DNA of 13,335 nucleotides from Tychonema litorale BBK16. GTDB taxonomy: Bacteria; Cyanobacteriota; Cyanobacteriia; Cyanobacteriales; Microcoleaceae. A program made the position numbers and the translations under genes. The number at the start of each line of letters is the position of its first letter. The first letter of the stretch is position 1. The notes under the pieces were generated by a model. It saw only the letters and a program-made list of their open reading frames with translations. It searched no databases and was not told where the DNA came from. The stretch spans positions 1-13,335 of the forward strand of contig NZ_JAKJHX010000138.1 of the NCBI RefSeq assembly GCF_021648855.1. The letters are read 5' to 3'. Positions 6,192 to 12,563 of this stretch are shown here, piece by piece.

Positions 6192-6292
6192 GAATTGCTT
6201 TTATGTTTTTTTGTACTATCTCACAATCCATGAGTATATCACAGAGGAACTACTAAGGATCAATTTTGCGATCGCACTTCATGGTTTATATC

Positions 6293-6443
6293 AATTCCGG
6301 CTGCGCCGGAATGACATAGAGGAGACGGCAGTGCCATAAAATAATGAGGAGACGGCAGTGCCGTGTCCCTACGCCATATTAGTAGGGACACGGCACTGCC
6401 GTCTCCTAATTTCGACTACTGCCGTCTCCTAATTTCGACTACT
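6293..6443. repeat. Composite interspersed repeat: 25-bp perfect palindrome and 23-bp tandem copy
   Basis: The block begins with TTCCGGCTGCGCCGGAATGA and CATAGAGGAGACGGCAGTGCC, matching 4845-4900. It then has a perfect inverted repeat with 25-bp arms (6348-6372, beginning GGAGACGGCAGTGCCGTG, and 6382-6406) around a 9-base loop. From 6398 a 23-bp unit (GCCGTCTCCTAATTTCGACT plus ACT) is repeated twice exactly (6398-6420, 6421-6443). No coding content. Lying between rpsO and ruvA, it may act as an RNA hairpin after ruvA, but there is no U tract. Confidence 0.92.
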
Positions 6444-6469
6444 GTTGAAAAACCAGGTTTCTTGAGAAT

Positions 6470-7093
6470 CTATCGACTCAAATAAGTAATCGCCTCTTTG
6501 ATCCAATCATCTGCATTAGTTTTACTAGCCAAATTGCTGTCTTGACTCAGGGTTTGCAGTGCTTGCAAGACTTCTGCCCCGGTGTAACCCATCGCCAGCA
6601 AAACCATCTCGACTTCTTCTTGAATAGCTGCGGGGACTCCGGCGGCGACTGAGGTGGTCAAACCTTCGTGTTGTCGCCACTCTGAGAGTTTACTTTTGAG
6701 TTCGAGGGCTAAACGTTCTGCGGTTTTAGCGCCGACACCAGGGGTTTTGGCGAGGATGCGAGTATTACCGCCGACGATGGCTTGGACTAAATCTTGTAAT
6801 CCTAGGGTATCCAAAAGTGCGATCGCCAATTGAGCCCCAACACCGCTAACACTGGTTAACAGTCGAAATAAATCTCGTTCGGTGGCGTTACCAAAACCGT
6901 ACAATACGATTTGGTCTTCCTTAACTTGTTGATGAGTAAAGATTTGGGCGATTTCACCGGAGGGAGGTAATTGACCGGTGACGCGGGGCAAAATTTGGAT
7001 TTCATAACCAATTTGATTGACTTCGAGAGTCAGGATGACGCGGTTGCTGCCTTTGGCGATATGGGCGACGGTGCCTTTGAGATAGCTAATCAT
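6470..7093 (-). CDS. ruvA: Holliday junction branch migration protein RuvA
   Basis: RuvA binds four-way junctions as a tetramer and loads the RuvB motor. The 207 residues show the three family domains: the OB fold (1-66, MISYLKGTV...IGYEIQILP), two helix-hairpin-helix motifs (SVSGVGAQLAIALLD at 81-95 and KTPGVGAKTAERLALELK at 116-133), and the C-terminal RuvB-contacting domain (about 155-207, EEVEMVLLAMGYTGAEVLQAL). The start at 7093 is the standard MI.YLKG start. The stop of the ruined toxin gene lies only 18 bases upstream on the same strand, so ruvA may now be reached by transcription from the antitoxin promoter. ruvB is not in the window. Confidence 0.98.
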   Translation of the reverse strand: MISYLKGTVAHIAKGSNRVILTLEVNQIGYEIQILPRVTGQLPPSGEIAQIFTHQQVKEDQIVLYGFGNATERDLFRLLTSVSGVGAQLAIALLDTLGLQDLVQAIVGGNTRILAKTPGVGAKTAERLALELKSKLSEWRQHEGLTTSVAAGVPAAIQEEVEMVLLAMGYTGAEVLQALQTLSQDSNLASKTNADDWIKEAITYLSR

Positions 7094-7111
7094 AAAAATG
7101 ATAATACACCG

Positions 7112-7292
7112 CTATTCGCCCTGATTCAACTCGGCGATGATGTCGCGGATTTCGTTGGGGCTGATATCTGTGCGATCGGATTTTGAATAAATGGTTAACA
7201 AAAGTACCATCAATGGCGATTCTAATTGATAAATCAATCGATTTATATTCAGGTGTTAAATCGATTTGAACTGCATCAGCTTCATTCGACAT
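7112..7292 (-). pseudogene. RelE/ParE-family toxin with internal deletion
   Basis: Both ends of a RelE-type toxin are present, in different frames. From ATG at 7292 the first 17 residues read MSNEADAVQIDLTPEYK, a standard toxin start overlapping the antitoxin end by 11 bp. From about 7240 a second frame reads RLIYQLESPLMVLLLTIYSK and continues SDRTDISPNEIRDIIAELNQGE to TAG at 7112, a standard toxin C-terminus with the LTIYSKSD strand. The join lies around 7236-7246, in the AAATCGATTGATTTATC region. Full-length relatives have roughly 115-120 residues, so about 60 central codons, including most of the substrate-binding strands, are gone and the halves are out of frame. In the original frame the ORF runs on as nonsense over ruvA. 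It cannot make an active toxin. Confidence 0.88.
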
Positions 7293-7536
7293 CGATGCCC
7301 TCCCACATTTCAGAAAGAGGTATCCGCTGTCCAGCTTTAGCTTCCTGCAATGCTCTTCTGAGACTCGCTTTGATTTCTTCAACAGTCGTATCGTCTGGAT
7401 CTTTTTCAGCTTCATCCATGGATTCAGGAAGAAGAACAATAATTCGCACGGGGCCGGGAGTTTCTGCGGTTAAAGGTCGATCGAGCAATAATTGACCTTT
7501 TTCATCGATCGTTCCTGTGACTTCCAAGGCTTTCAT
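7282..7536 (-). CDS. RelN-like type II antitoxin (orphaned)
   Basis: The 84-residue protein begins MKALEVTGTIDEKGQLLLDRPL, a short beta-strand start typical of the cyanobacterial RelN-family antitoxins that pair with RelE toxins. It is followed by VRIIVLLPE and an acidic linker, and ends in a helix-rich toxin-binding tail (EEIKASLRRALQEAKAGQRIPLSEMWEGIDVE). The reading frame is complete and normal in length. Its stop overlaps the start of the toxin remnant by 11 bp, the usual layout for such pairs. With the toxin destroyed it has no cognate partner here; it may still repress its own promoter or neutralise a related toxin elsewhere. The RelN assignment is from remembered family features; antitoxin identity is well supported by the toxin remnant. 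Confidence 0.87.
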   Translation of the reverse strand: MKALEVTGTIDEKGQLLLDRPLTAETPGPVRIIVLLPESMDEAEKDPDDTTVEEIKASLRRALQEAKAGQRIPLSEMWEGIDVE

Positions 7537-7604
7537 GTGTTGTTTCTTAAACTTTTCGCACTGAGTTAATAATATTATATAACGCTAGTTTCATTGAATT
7601 ATTT

Positions 7605-10250
7605 TCAAGTTAAAATCAGATTCCGTTTAACCATAGACAAATCCGTATTCCCAAAATTCACCACAAAAGCCACATTTAAGTTTTCCAAAGACTTGATAAA
7701 CCACATAATTTCGTTAGAAGTTTTACCTTCATAATGATTGAACAGAATAGAAAATTTCTTTTCTAAATCCGGTTTAACTTGACTCGAAAGCAGTACCAAT
7801 TTTAGCAGCAAACCCATTGTGCGACTGGGGCCAAGGTTATAAACTAAGTCATAAAAAATATAGTGGCTGGGATGTTGAGCATTTTCAACTACTAGAAAAT
7901 TAAACAATTGATGACAAGTTCGAGCCAACAACACATTATTTAACTTTGCAGAATCATTTTCTGGCAATGTATTTTTGATGTATTTAAACAAGCGAGCGTT
8001 AAATTGTCTCCCGCCGTATTCTGGTTCCACCGCAGAGATTAAATATTCATACAAATCAACTTTAAACGATTGGTAAGATGGAGTAGGTTTGGTATCTCTC
8101 AGAAAAAACTGAGCCGACTCCTTGTAAGTTCGATCACCCTTGACTTTTCCAGCAAATTCCCTGACAGCCAAGTGTAGTTCCGCATCGTTCAAGAGTGTGG
8201 GATTTGCCGCAGGTTGCACAATTCCGAGCTCTGTATTTCTCGGCTCTACTAAATAATTTAAATATTGAGATAAATTACTTTCAAATTGCTTTTGTCTTTG
8301 AGATTGTAGGCGTTGAATTGTTCGTTGATCTTCCTCAATGCTATCCTTGTTAAGCAAAGAATATCGGTATAAATAAGGATATCGACAAATTAATTCGCCC
8401 AAAGCACAATTAGACTCTTGTTGCTCAGGTTGAGAGCCTTGTTCTACAGCTTTTACCAAGCGTTCTAAAGTCACAAATTCTGCGCTTTTAATAAATAAAT
8501 TTATTTGATGCTGTAAGCGCTTAACTATGTAGAAGTCCATGCCAAATCGGGGAGCAGTCTGCTTAAATAAAGCTACTAATTTGCCGATCGCAAATTTGTG
8601 TTGTGAGTTCAATTGCCAGCGGTTGATTGGGATGTAGCAGCAGCGGTGGAGGATGTATTTAAACTCCTGTTCCGATCGCTTGAGAGACACTATACTGTAC
8701 AAAGTTGCTTCAATTTCGCGATCGGGATAGCCCATACCATCAATAAATAGCTGCCGGAAACGATCAATTACCTTTACTGGCGATTCTGTTTGTACACAGG
8801 AGACAATGTGGTTGTACAATTTCTGTTCCTCGCTGGTAGCTGGCATCATCTCTAACAGTGCTGAGTTGACAATACTGCTGTCTGTAATGATTTCTGCCAC
8901 TGGTGCGAAAACTACTTCTGCTTTTTTCGGCAAATCGCGATCGGGATTCAGGAAGCTATAGTGTTCTGGACTGAGTTTTTTATTCGCTGCCCAATCTAAG
9001 GCTATTTCCAAATTTTCCCCAGTCAATAACTGCGACTTATCTTGACGTTCGGAAGCCAGCCATGCTGTTAGTGCTGCTTTATAAGGAGCCAGATTTCCCA
9101 ACTCTTTTTCCACCCAAAAGATATTGAAAACAGATTCATAAATTCGGCTTGCCAATAGTAACTTGTGCTGCGAATTCTTGACAACTAATCCTAATCTTTG
9201 TAATTCTAGTTTTTCAGGAGACAAATCCGCAGCTATTGTCAGTTTTTCTCCGGCTCTTTCAGAATCGGGTGGTTGCAAAATTTGCTGGTATACTTCTAGC
9301 AACTGGCTTAGATTGCAGCGAGTGTGAAAAATGCCTCTGCGAATAGCGATCAAATGTTCTGGCTGATCCCAATCTTCCCAATTTTTAATGATTCTAATTT
9401 TGGTTAGTTTTTCAATTTCGTGGGCTTCGCGATTTCTGCCAATAAAAGAGCCATACTCAAGTACCAAGCTGCAAAGCTTTTGAGTCAAAAACGGTTGACC
9501 TCCACTCCAAGCTAATATTTCTTGGAGGACTTTTTGAGGTCGAAAAGCTTTGAGTGCCAATCCTTTTGCTAGTGGCAAACTTTCTGGCAGTTCTAATCGA
9601 TCTAAATTAATTTTTTCTGCTACATGAAAAGGGTTACAAGTTGGATGTTCGATTAATTCTAACGGTACTGCTACGCCGATTAAGGCAAAAGTGATTCGAG
9701 CATATTCTGGTCGATTGACTCGTTTGGAATAACAATCTCGAATCAAAGCAAAAAAATCTTTAGCACTAAAATGTAAGTTTTTGGTGCTGTCAATATCATC
9801 TATAAAAATTACTATATTTTGTTGTATTGATTTGAGCAGAACTTTTTCAATAAATAGCTCCAATCGCTGTACTGGTGATAGCAGTTCGCGATCGTTCCAC
9901 CATTTTAGAGCATCAAACCTATTGGTGAGGTTAAAACTGCTTGCTATACGGTACATGATTCTCCCATACCACTTTTGGGGGCTGATATTTGGAGTGCTGA
10001 TACTTTTTAAATTAACGCCAGCAATGAATGTGCCTTCTGCTTGCAGTCTCTTTGCCGTTTGCACCAGCAGGCTGGACTTTCCGGTTTGTGGCGGACTCAA
10101 CACATAGCAGAATTTTCGGGCTTGGAGTTCTTCGTAGAGTTCTTCGTCTGCCCTCCGTTTAACATAGGTGGGGGCATTGACTGGGAGATATCCTCCGACT
10201 TGATATTGGTAAGTTGAGTGTACTTCTGATGCCACCTGCTGATTTATCAA
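7605..10250 (-). CDS. AAA-like (STAND-type) ATPase with large uncharacterised C-terminal region
   Basis: The 881-residue protein starts with the cyanobacterial AAA-like/AAA_35 module: YQVGGYLPVNAPTYVKRRAD (15-34), Walker A SPPQTGKSS (52-60, with Ser in place of the first Gly as often in this group), Walker B IVIFIDDID (146-154), and WSGGQPFLTQKLC (248-260). A winged-helix-like part (about 350-385, LVVKNSQHKLLLASRIYESVF) and the linker AWLASERQDKSQLLTGENLEIALDWA (about 389-414) follow. In relatives that linker is followed by WD40 or other sensor repeats. Here about 440 residues with no repeat or enzyme motif I know follow, including CRYPYLYRYSLLNKDSIEED, a Gln/Arg-rich helix (QRTIQRLQSQRQKQFESNLS) and mostly helical sequence. 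No membrane segments. STAND-like ATPases are signal-responsive switches; the trigger and output here are unknown. It stands alone on the minus strand; the start at 10250 precedes conserved sequence by 14 codons. Confidence 0.87.
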   Translation of the reverse strand: MINQQVASEVHSTYQYQVGGYLPVNAPTYVKRRADEELYEELQARKFCYVLSPPQTGKSSLLVQTAKRLQAEGTFIAGVNLKSISTPNISPQKWYGRIMYRIASSFNLTNRFDALKWWNDRELLSPVQRLELFIEKVLLKSIQQNIVIFIDDIDSTKNLHFSAKDFFALIRDCYSKRVNRPEYARITFALIGVAVPLELIEHPTCNPFHVAEKINLDRLELPESLPLAKGLALKAFRPQKVLQEILAWSGGQPFLTQKLCSLVLEYGSFIGRNREAHEIEKLTKIRIIKNWEDWDQPEHLIAIRRGIFHTRCNLSQLLEVYQQILQPPDSERAGEKLTIAADLSPEKLELQRLGLVVKNSQHKLLLASRIYESVFNIFWVEKELGNLAPYKAALTAWLASERQDKSQLLTGENLEIALDWAANKKLSPEHYSFLNPDRDLPKKAEVVFAPVAEIITDSSIVNSALLEMMPATSEEQKLYNHIVSCVQTESPVKVIDRFRQLFIDGMGYPDREIEATLYSIVSLKRSEQEFKYILHRCCYIPINRWQLNSQHKFAIGKLVALFKQTAPRFGMDFYIVKRLQHQINLFIKSAEFVTLERLVKAVEQGSQPEQQESNCALGELICRYPYLYRYSLLNKDSIEEDQRTIQRLQSQRQKQFESNLSQYLNYLVEPRNTELGIVQPAANPTLLNDAELHLAVREFAGKVKGDRTYKESAQFFLRDTKPTPSYQSFKVDLYEYLISAVEPEYGGRQFNARLFKYIKNTLPENDSAKLNNVLLARTCHQLFNFLVVENAQHPSHYIFYDLVYNLGPSRTMGLLLKLVLLSSQVKPDLEKKFSILFNHYEGKTSNEIMWFIKSLENLNVAFVVNFGNTDLSMVKRNLILT

Positions 10251-10780
10251 GACGCTTCACCTCTATGTTGTCTGATTGAAGGGTTACAAATTGCAATTGC
10301 TGGTCACTTAATGTTGTTGAAAACTTTTGTTCCTCTTTCTCTATTTTCTACTAATTATCCGTGTTATTTTCAATCTTTACTCTATCTTTGCAATCCGAAA
10401 TCTTCCGATCGCACGATCGCACCCAGACCATTGTTGTTATTTATACTCGTTTCCATCATCAGTATGTATATTTTTACTTTCAGGCGATCGAGAATGCCAA
10501 AATGTCTTGGTATTAAGGCATTTATGTTTACATTTTTTTACAATAACACTTTGAAATTGATCGGACTGAGGCACGTTCACGAAATTAGGTCATTTTGAGC
10601 GATCGTCAACAATCTCTATTAGGTCTGAGATGCTTTGCTATCGTTCAGTCTGACACTTAACTCAGCAAGTGGTAATTCACTCGGTGGTATCATATGGTCA
10701 GGGAAACTCACAACCATTCAGTTTTTGTCTTCAGCACCAGCCTTTCTTCACAAAAGATTGGATCGGCAATAGCTGGCAAT

Positions 10781-10806
10781 AAAAAACCCCAGCTTATTGC
10801 TGAGGA
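10781..10806 (-). terminator. Orphan minus-strand rho-independent terminator
   Basis: Read on the minus strand the sequence is CTCAGC-AATAA-GCTGGGG followed by TTTTTT: a 6-bp stem (extendable by a G-U pair), a 5-base loop and a U tract. It has the right polarity only for a minus-strand transcript coming from beyond 10806, yet no minus-strand gene is recognisable between 10806 and 13335. Confidence 0.72.
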
Positions 10807-10859
10807 CTGCTTGAGTGGGAGATATCGTTAAATCTGCGTTTTTTTAGTTGACTTAGATC

Positions 10860-10875
10860 GCATGAAATTTCATGC
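10860..10875. promoter_or_regulatory. 16-bp perfect palindrome, operator-like
   Basis: GCATGAAATTTCATGC is a perfect dyad with an AT centre, a shape typical of dimeric regulator operators. It lies 15 bases before the tandem repeat. No adjacent gene start makes its target clear, so function is a guess. Confidence 0.45.
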
Positions 10876-10889
10876 TTGTAGAAGATGCG

Positions 10890-10969
10890 CCCTGATGGAT
10901 TAACTACCCGATGGATGAACACCCTGATGGCATAACTCCCTGATAGATCAAAGCCCTGATGGCCCTTGC
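10890..10969. repeat. Five-unit degenerate ~16-bp tandem repeat
   Basis: Units begin at 10890, 10907, 10922, 10938 and 10954, each starting CCCTGATGG (or CCCGATGG, CCCTGATAG) and most continuing with ATTAACT, ATGAACA or CATAACT. Unit lengths are 17, 15, 16, 16 and about 16, so the array is not in a protein frame. Repeats are adjacent without spacers, which excludes a CRISPR array. It could be a set of binding sites or an old satellite. Confidence 0.85.
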
Positions 10970-11373
10970 TCCACTACCCAAAAAATTCTGGTTGATGGAT
11001 GATCGTGGATACTACTAACACGTCACTTCTGGCGCTTTTGATCGCTCAGGGTGTGCCTGTCTGAATTGATTATGGCAGGCAGGTTTCTCAGAAGACAAGT
11101 GGGCTATTGCATCAGTCCACTTCTGACAAGTTGGGTTTGCCAAAAAGTTTTAATCTACTCAAATCAGGGTCATCGAACATGAAATACAGCATCTTAGTTT
11201 TAGGCGTATTCGATCTAGGTAGAGCCAATGCAACTGCTTTGGTTCCGCAAGGCAAATTTGCTAGCGCTGGTCGGGCTTTGGAGAGTTGTCCCGACTTCCA
11301 GTACACTGGAACGAATGAAGATGGGGAGCAGGAAGAGGTCCAAACAGGAAAAGGGTAGCAATTAATTGCCGCC

Positions 11374-11432
11374 GATGAAGTTCTAGCTGTTGTGCTGTAA
11401 TGCCTCCGACAGAAGGCGGTTAAAACTTCATC
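11374..11432. repeat. Inverted repeat GATGAAGTT/AACTTCATC with inner hairpin
   Basis: Perfect 9-bp arms at 11374-11382 and 11424-11432 enclose 41 bases, within which GCCT and AGGC can also pair. A folded RNA of about 59 bases is possible. No U tract follows and no family is recognised. Confidence 0.5.
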
Positions 11433-11588
11433 CTCCGATAAGTCTACCTACATTTCGGGTGTGAATGAGAAAATAAAAAAGTGGGGGCGGGTCTGCGAGT
11501 GGAGTTTCCCTATTTCTCAACCTCCTTAGCTTCTGATGTTCGGGCCAATCAGATTTGGCAAAATCGTATTTCATTTGATAAAAACCCA

Positions 11589-12161
11589 ATGGACAACACA
11601 CTCGCGACTACTCGCAGACAGCGGGTATTGACAAGAACCCAGGAACGCCGTCAAGCAACACCCAAAGAAAAAGAGCTAATTCACCTGCTGGCGAATTTGG
11701 CTTGTAGTTTGGTGAAATATGACGACAAACACTCCAGCGGTAAGCAGGTGCTTGCACCATCGGAACGGAAGTCGTTAGCTGAATGGCACTACCTGCGAGT
11801 TCAGCAAATTCGCCGGATCGAACGCAGTTTGGAGCCTGTAGCGACCCTGAAGCGCGTCTACTACAAGAGCATCCTCAGCCCTAGGGATTTGAAGTCTTTG
11901 AAGCTTCTGTGGCCTGAAGAGGACAAAAACCGGGTTAAGCGGGTCGATCCTGATTTGGATGATATCCTGAGCGAAGCTTTGGATCGGGGGGATACTTTGA
12001 AACAGTTGTTTCATTCGATCGAGGTTAAGGATCGCGAATTTTCGGCAACCGCGTGTCCAGGTGTAGTGCCTCTCTGGGTGAAAGAGTGGGAACTTTCGGG
12101 ATATGACATCAACTATTTTCCGCCTTCCTTCTCTGCATGGGTTTCCCTCGTGGACGATTAG
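11589..12161 (+). CDS. Hypothetical protein, unrecognised family
   Basis: From the ATG at 11589 the frame encodes 190 residues (MDNTLATTRRQRVLTRTQER...). It can be extended to a GTG at 11481, but the added 36 residues are low in quality and the stretch before that GTG is not a good ribosome binding site, so the ATG is preferred. The protein is soluble, charged and largely helical: a basic N-terminus with TRRQR and RTQERRQ, a middle with YLRVQQIRRIERSLEPVATLKRVYYK, an acidic helix (DPDLDDILSEALDRGDTLKQLF) and a Trp/Pro-rich end (VPLWVKEWELSGYDINYFPPSFSAW). No enzyme motif, signal peptide or membrane segment is visible. The sustained amphipathic composition and length support a real gene. Isolated between a gene-poor spacer and a repeat block, it could be an accessory or transferred gene; function is unknown. 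Confidence 0.6.
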   Translation: MDNTLATTRRQRVLTRTQERRQATPKEKELIHLLANLACSLVKYDDKHSSGKQVLAPSERKSLAEWHYLRVQQIRRIERSLEPVATLKRVYYKSILSPRDLKSLKLLWPEEDKNRVKRVDPDLDDILSEALDRGDTLKQLFHSIEVKDREFSATACPGVVPLWVKEWELSGYDINYFPPSFSAWVSLVDD

Positions 12162-12180
12162 AAATTAGGACACTCCAAGA

Positions 12181-12200
12181 GCCCATAGGTGTCAACTTAA
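12181..12200 (+). mobile_element. Solitary terminal-repeat end of the MITE family
   Basis: The 20 bases GCCCATAGGTGTCAACTTAA are identical to 4900-4919, the left end of the 202-bp MITE. The similarity stops right after (CCTTTTAG here, GGCTGAAA there), and no opposite-facing TTAAGTTGACACC end occurs downstream in the window. It is therefore a remnant end, or one end of an element whose partner was lost. Confidence 0.7.
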
Positions 12201-12242
12201 CCTTTTAGTCCGCCAGTCCTCCCGCTCACCCGTCAGTCCAAC

Positions 12243-12352
12243 CGGGAATGAATTCCCTGTCTAATAGCTAAAGTCCTCTCAAAGAGGACTGAAGAACCCA
12301 TTAGCCCTGTTCAGACGACTTTAGCTTTGAGGCAGGGGTTTCAACCCTTTCC
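12243..12352. repeat. Long imperfect hairpin repeat with AGTCCTCT/AGAGGACT inner stem
   Basis: The left arm (12243-12274, GGGAATGAATTCCCTG then GCTAAAGTC) pairs imperfectly with the right arm (12317-12347, GACTTTAGC then AGGCAGGGGTTTCAACCC). Inside, AGTCCTCT (12272-12279) and AGAGGACT (12283-12290) form a perfect 8-bp hairpin with loop CAA. The whole could fold as a branched structure about 110 bases long. It resembles a structured intergenic repeat I recall from cyanobacterial genomes, unnamed here. Confidence 0.7.
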
Positions 12353-12390
12353 GGACTATGGGTTTTACCTGATTGTTGAGACTCTGACGG

Positions 12391-12480
12391 GCACGGTGGA
12401 GTGTCCCTACAATATTATTTTCGGTAGGGACACGGCAATGCCGTGTCCTCTGTATCATTCCGGTGCAACCGGAATTGATA
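12391..12480. repeat. Third copy of the GTGTCCCTAC/GTAGGGACAC palindromic repeat family
   Basis: GTGTCCCTAC near 12401 and GTAGGGACAC near 12424 form a hairpin. They are followed by GGCAATGCCGTGTCC and an ATTCCGGTGCAACCGGAAT hairpin. The parts are the same modules as at 4845-5146 and 6293-6406 but in a different order, with more changes. Confidence 0.75.
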
Positions 12481-12533
12481 TGAATCGGGGTCAGAACCAT
12501 TGTACAATGAGAAAAAACCAGGGCTTCAGCTAG

Positions 12534-12554
12534 TAGCTGATAGCTGATAGCTGA
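12534..12554. repeat. Three TAGCTGA heptamers before gun4
   Basis: TAGCTGA occurs three times in perfect tandem, ending 9 bases before the gun4 ATG at 12564, where a ribosome binding site would normally be. Copy-number changes here would alter the gun4 leader. There is no clear Shine-Dalgarno sequence. Confidence 0.9.
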
Positions 12555-12563
12555 TTGTTTCTC

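Larger units (their letters stand above)
10251..11588. other. 1.3-kb gene-poor spacer
   Basis: No protein in this stretch can be recognised. Open frames at 10311-10598, 10327-10554, 11107-11358 and 11112-11306 overlap each other in different frames or on opposite strands and look like low-complexity or chance ORFs. What is present: the promoter/leader of the ATPase gene (about 10251-10350), a minus-strand terminator (10781-10806), a 16-bp palindrome (10860-10875), a five-unit degenerate tandem repeat (10890-10969) and an inverted repeat (11374-11432). The structures cluster in 10780-11435 and fit a noncoding transcript or decayed element better than a gene. Confidence 0.7.
12162..12563. other. 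Repeat-filled spacer before gun4
   Basis: No gene is visible; a short open frame at 12327-12533 is made entirely of repeat sequence. In order it holds a lone MITE end (12182-12200), a long imperfect hairpin (12243-12352), a GTGTCCCTAC-type palindromic repeat (about 12391-12480) and three heptamers (12534-12554) just before gun4. Confidence 0.8.

Noticed and set aside
7086..7439. 117-codon minus-strand ORF across the toxin region
   Set aside because: Its long N-terminal extension is the antitoxin gene in another frame, and its C-terminal part is out-of-frame sequence after the deletion; it is the toxin remnant and not a new gene.
10311..10598. Small plus-strand ORF of 95 codons upstream of the ATPase gene
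   Set aside because: It overlaps another frame of similar length, has no ribosome binding site or recognisable family, and lies in AT-rich leader sequence.
10890..10969. CRISPR array
   Set aside because: Units are about 16 bp, degenerate and directly adjacent with no spacers; no cas gene is present.
11107..11358. Small ORFs on both strands (11107-11358 plus, 11112-11306 minus)
   Set aside because: They are mutually antisense, and neither shows a family signature or a good start site; retained only as part of the gene-poor spacer. The internal MKYSILVLGV start at 11179 looks faintly signal-peptide-like but is too weak to call.
11374..11432. Integron attC site
   Set aside because: The paired arms and bulged interior are superficially similar, but the RYYYAAC and GTTRRRY core sites are not present at the ends and there is no integrase.
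12327..12533. 68-codon plus-strand ORF before gun4
   Set aside because: Composed entirely of interspersed repeat sequence, with no plausible start signal.
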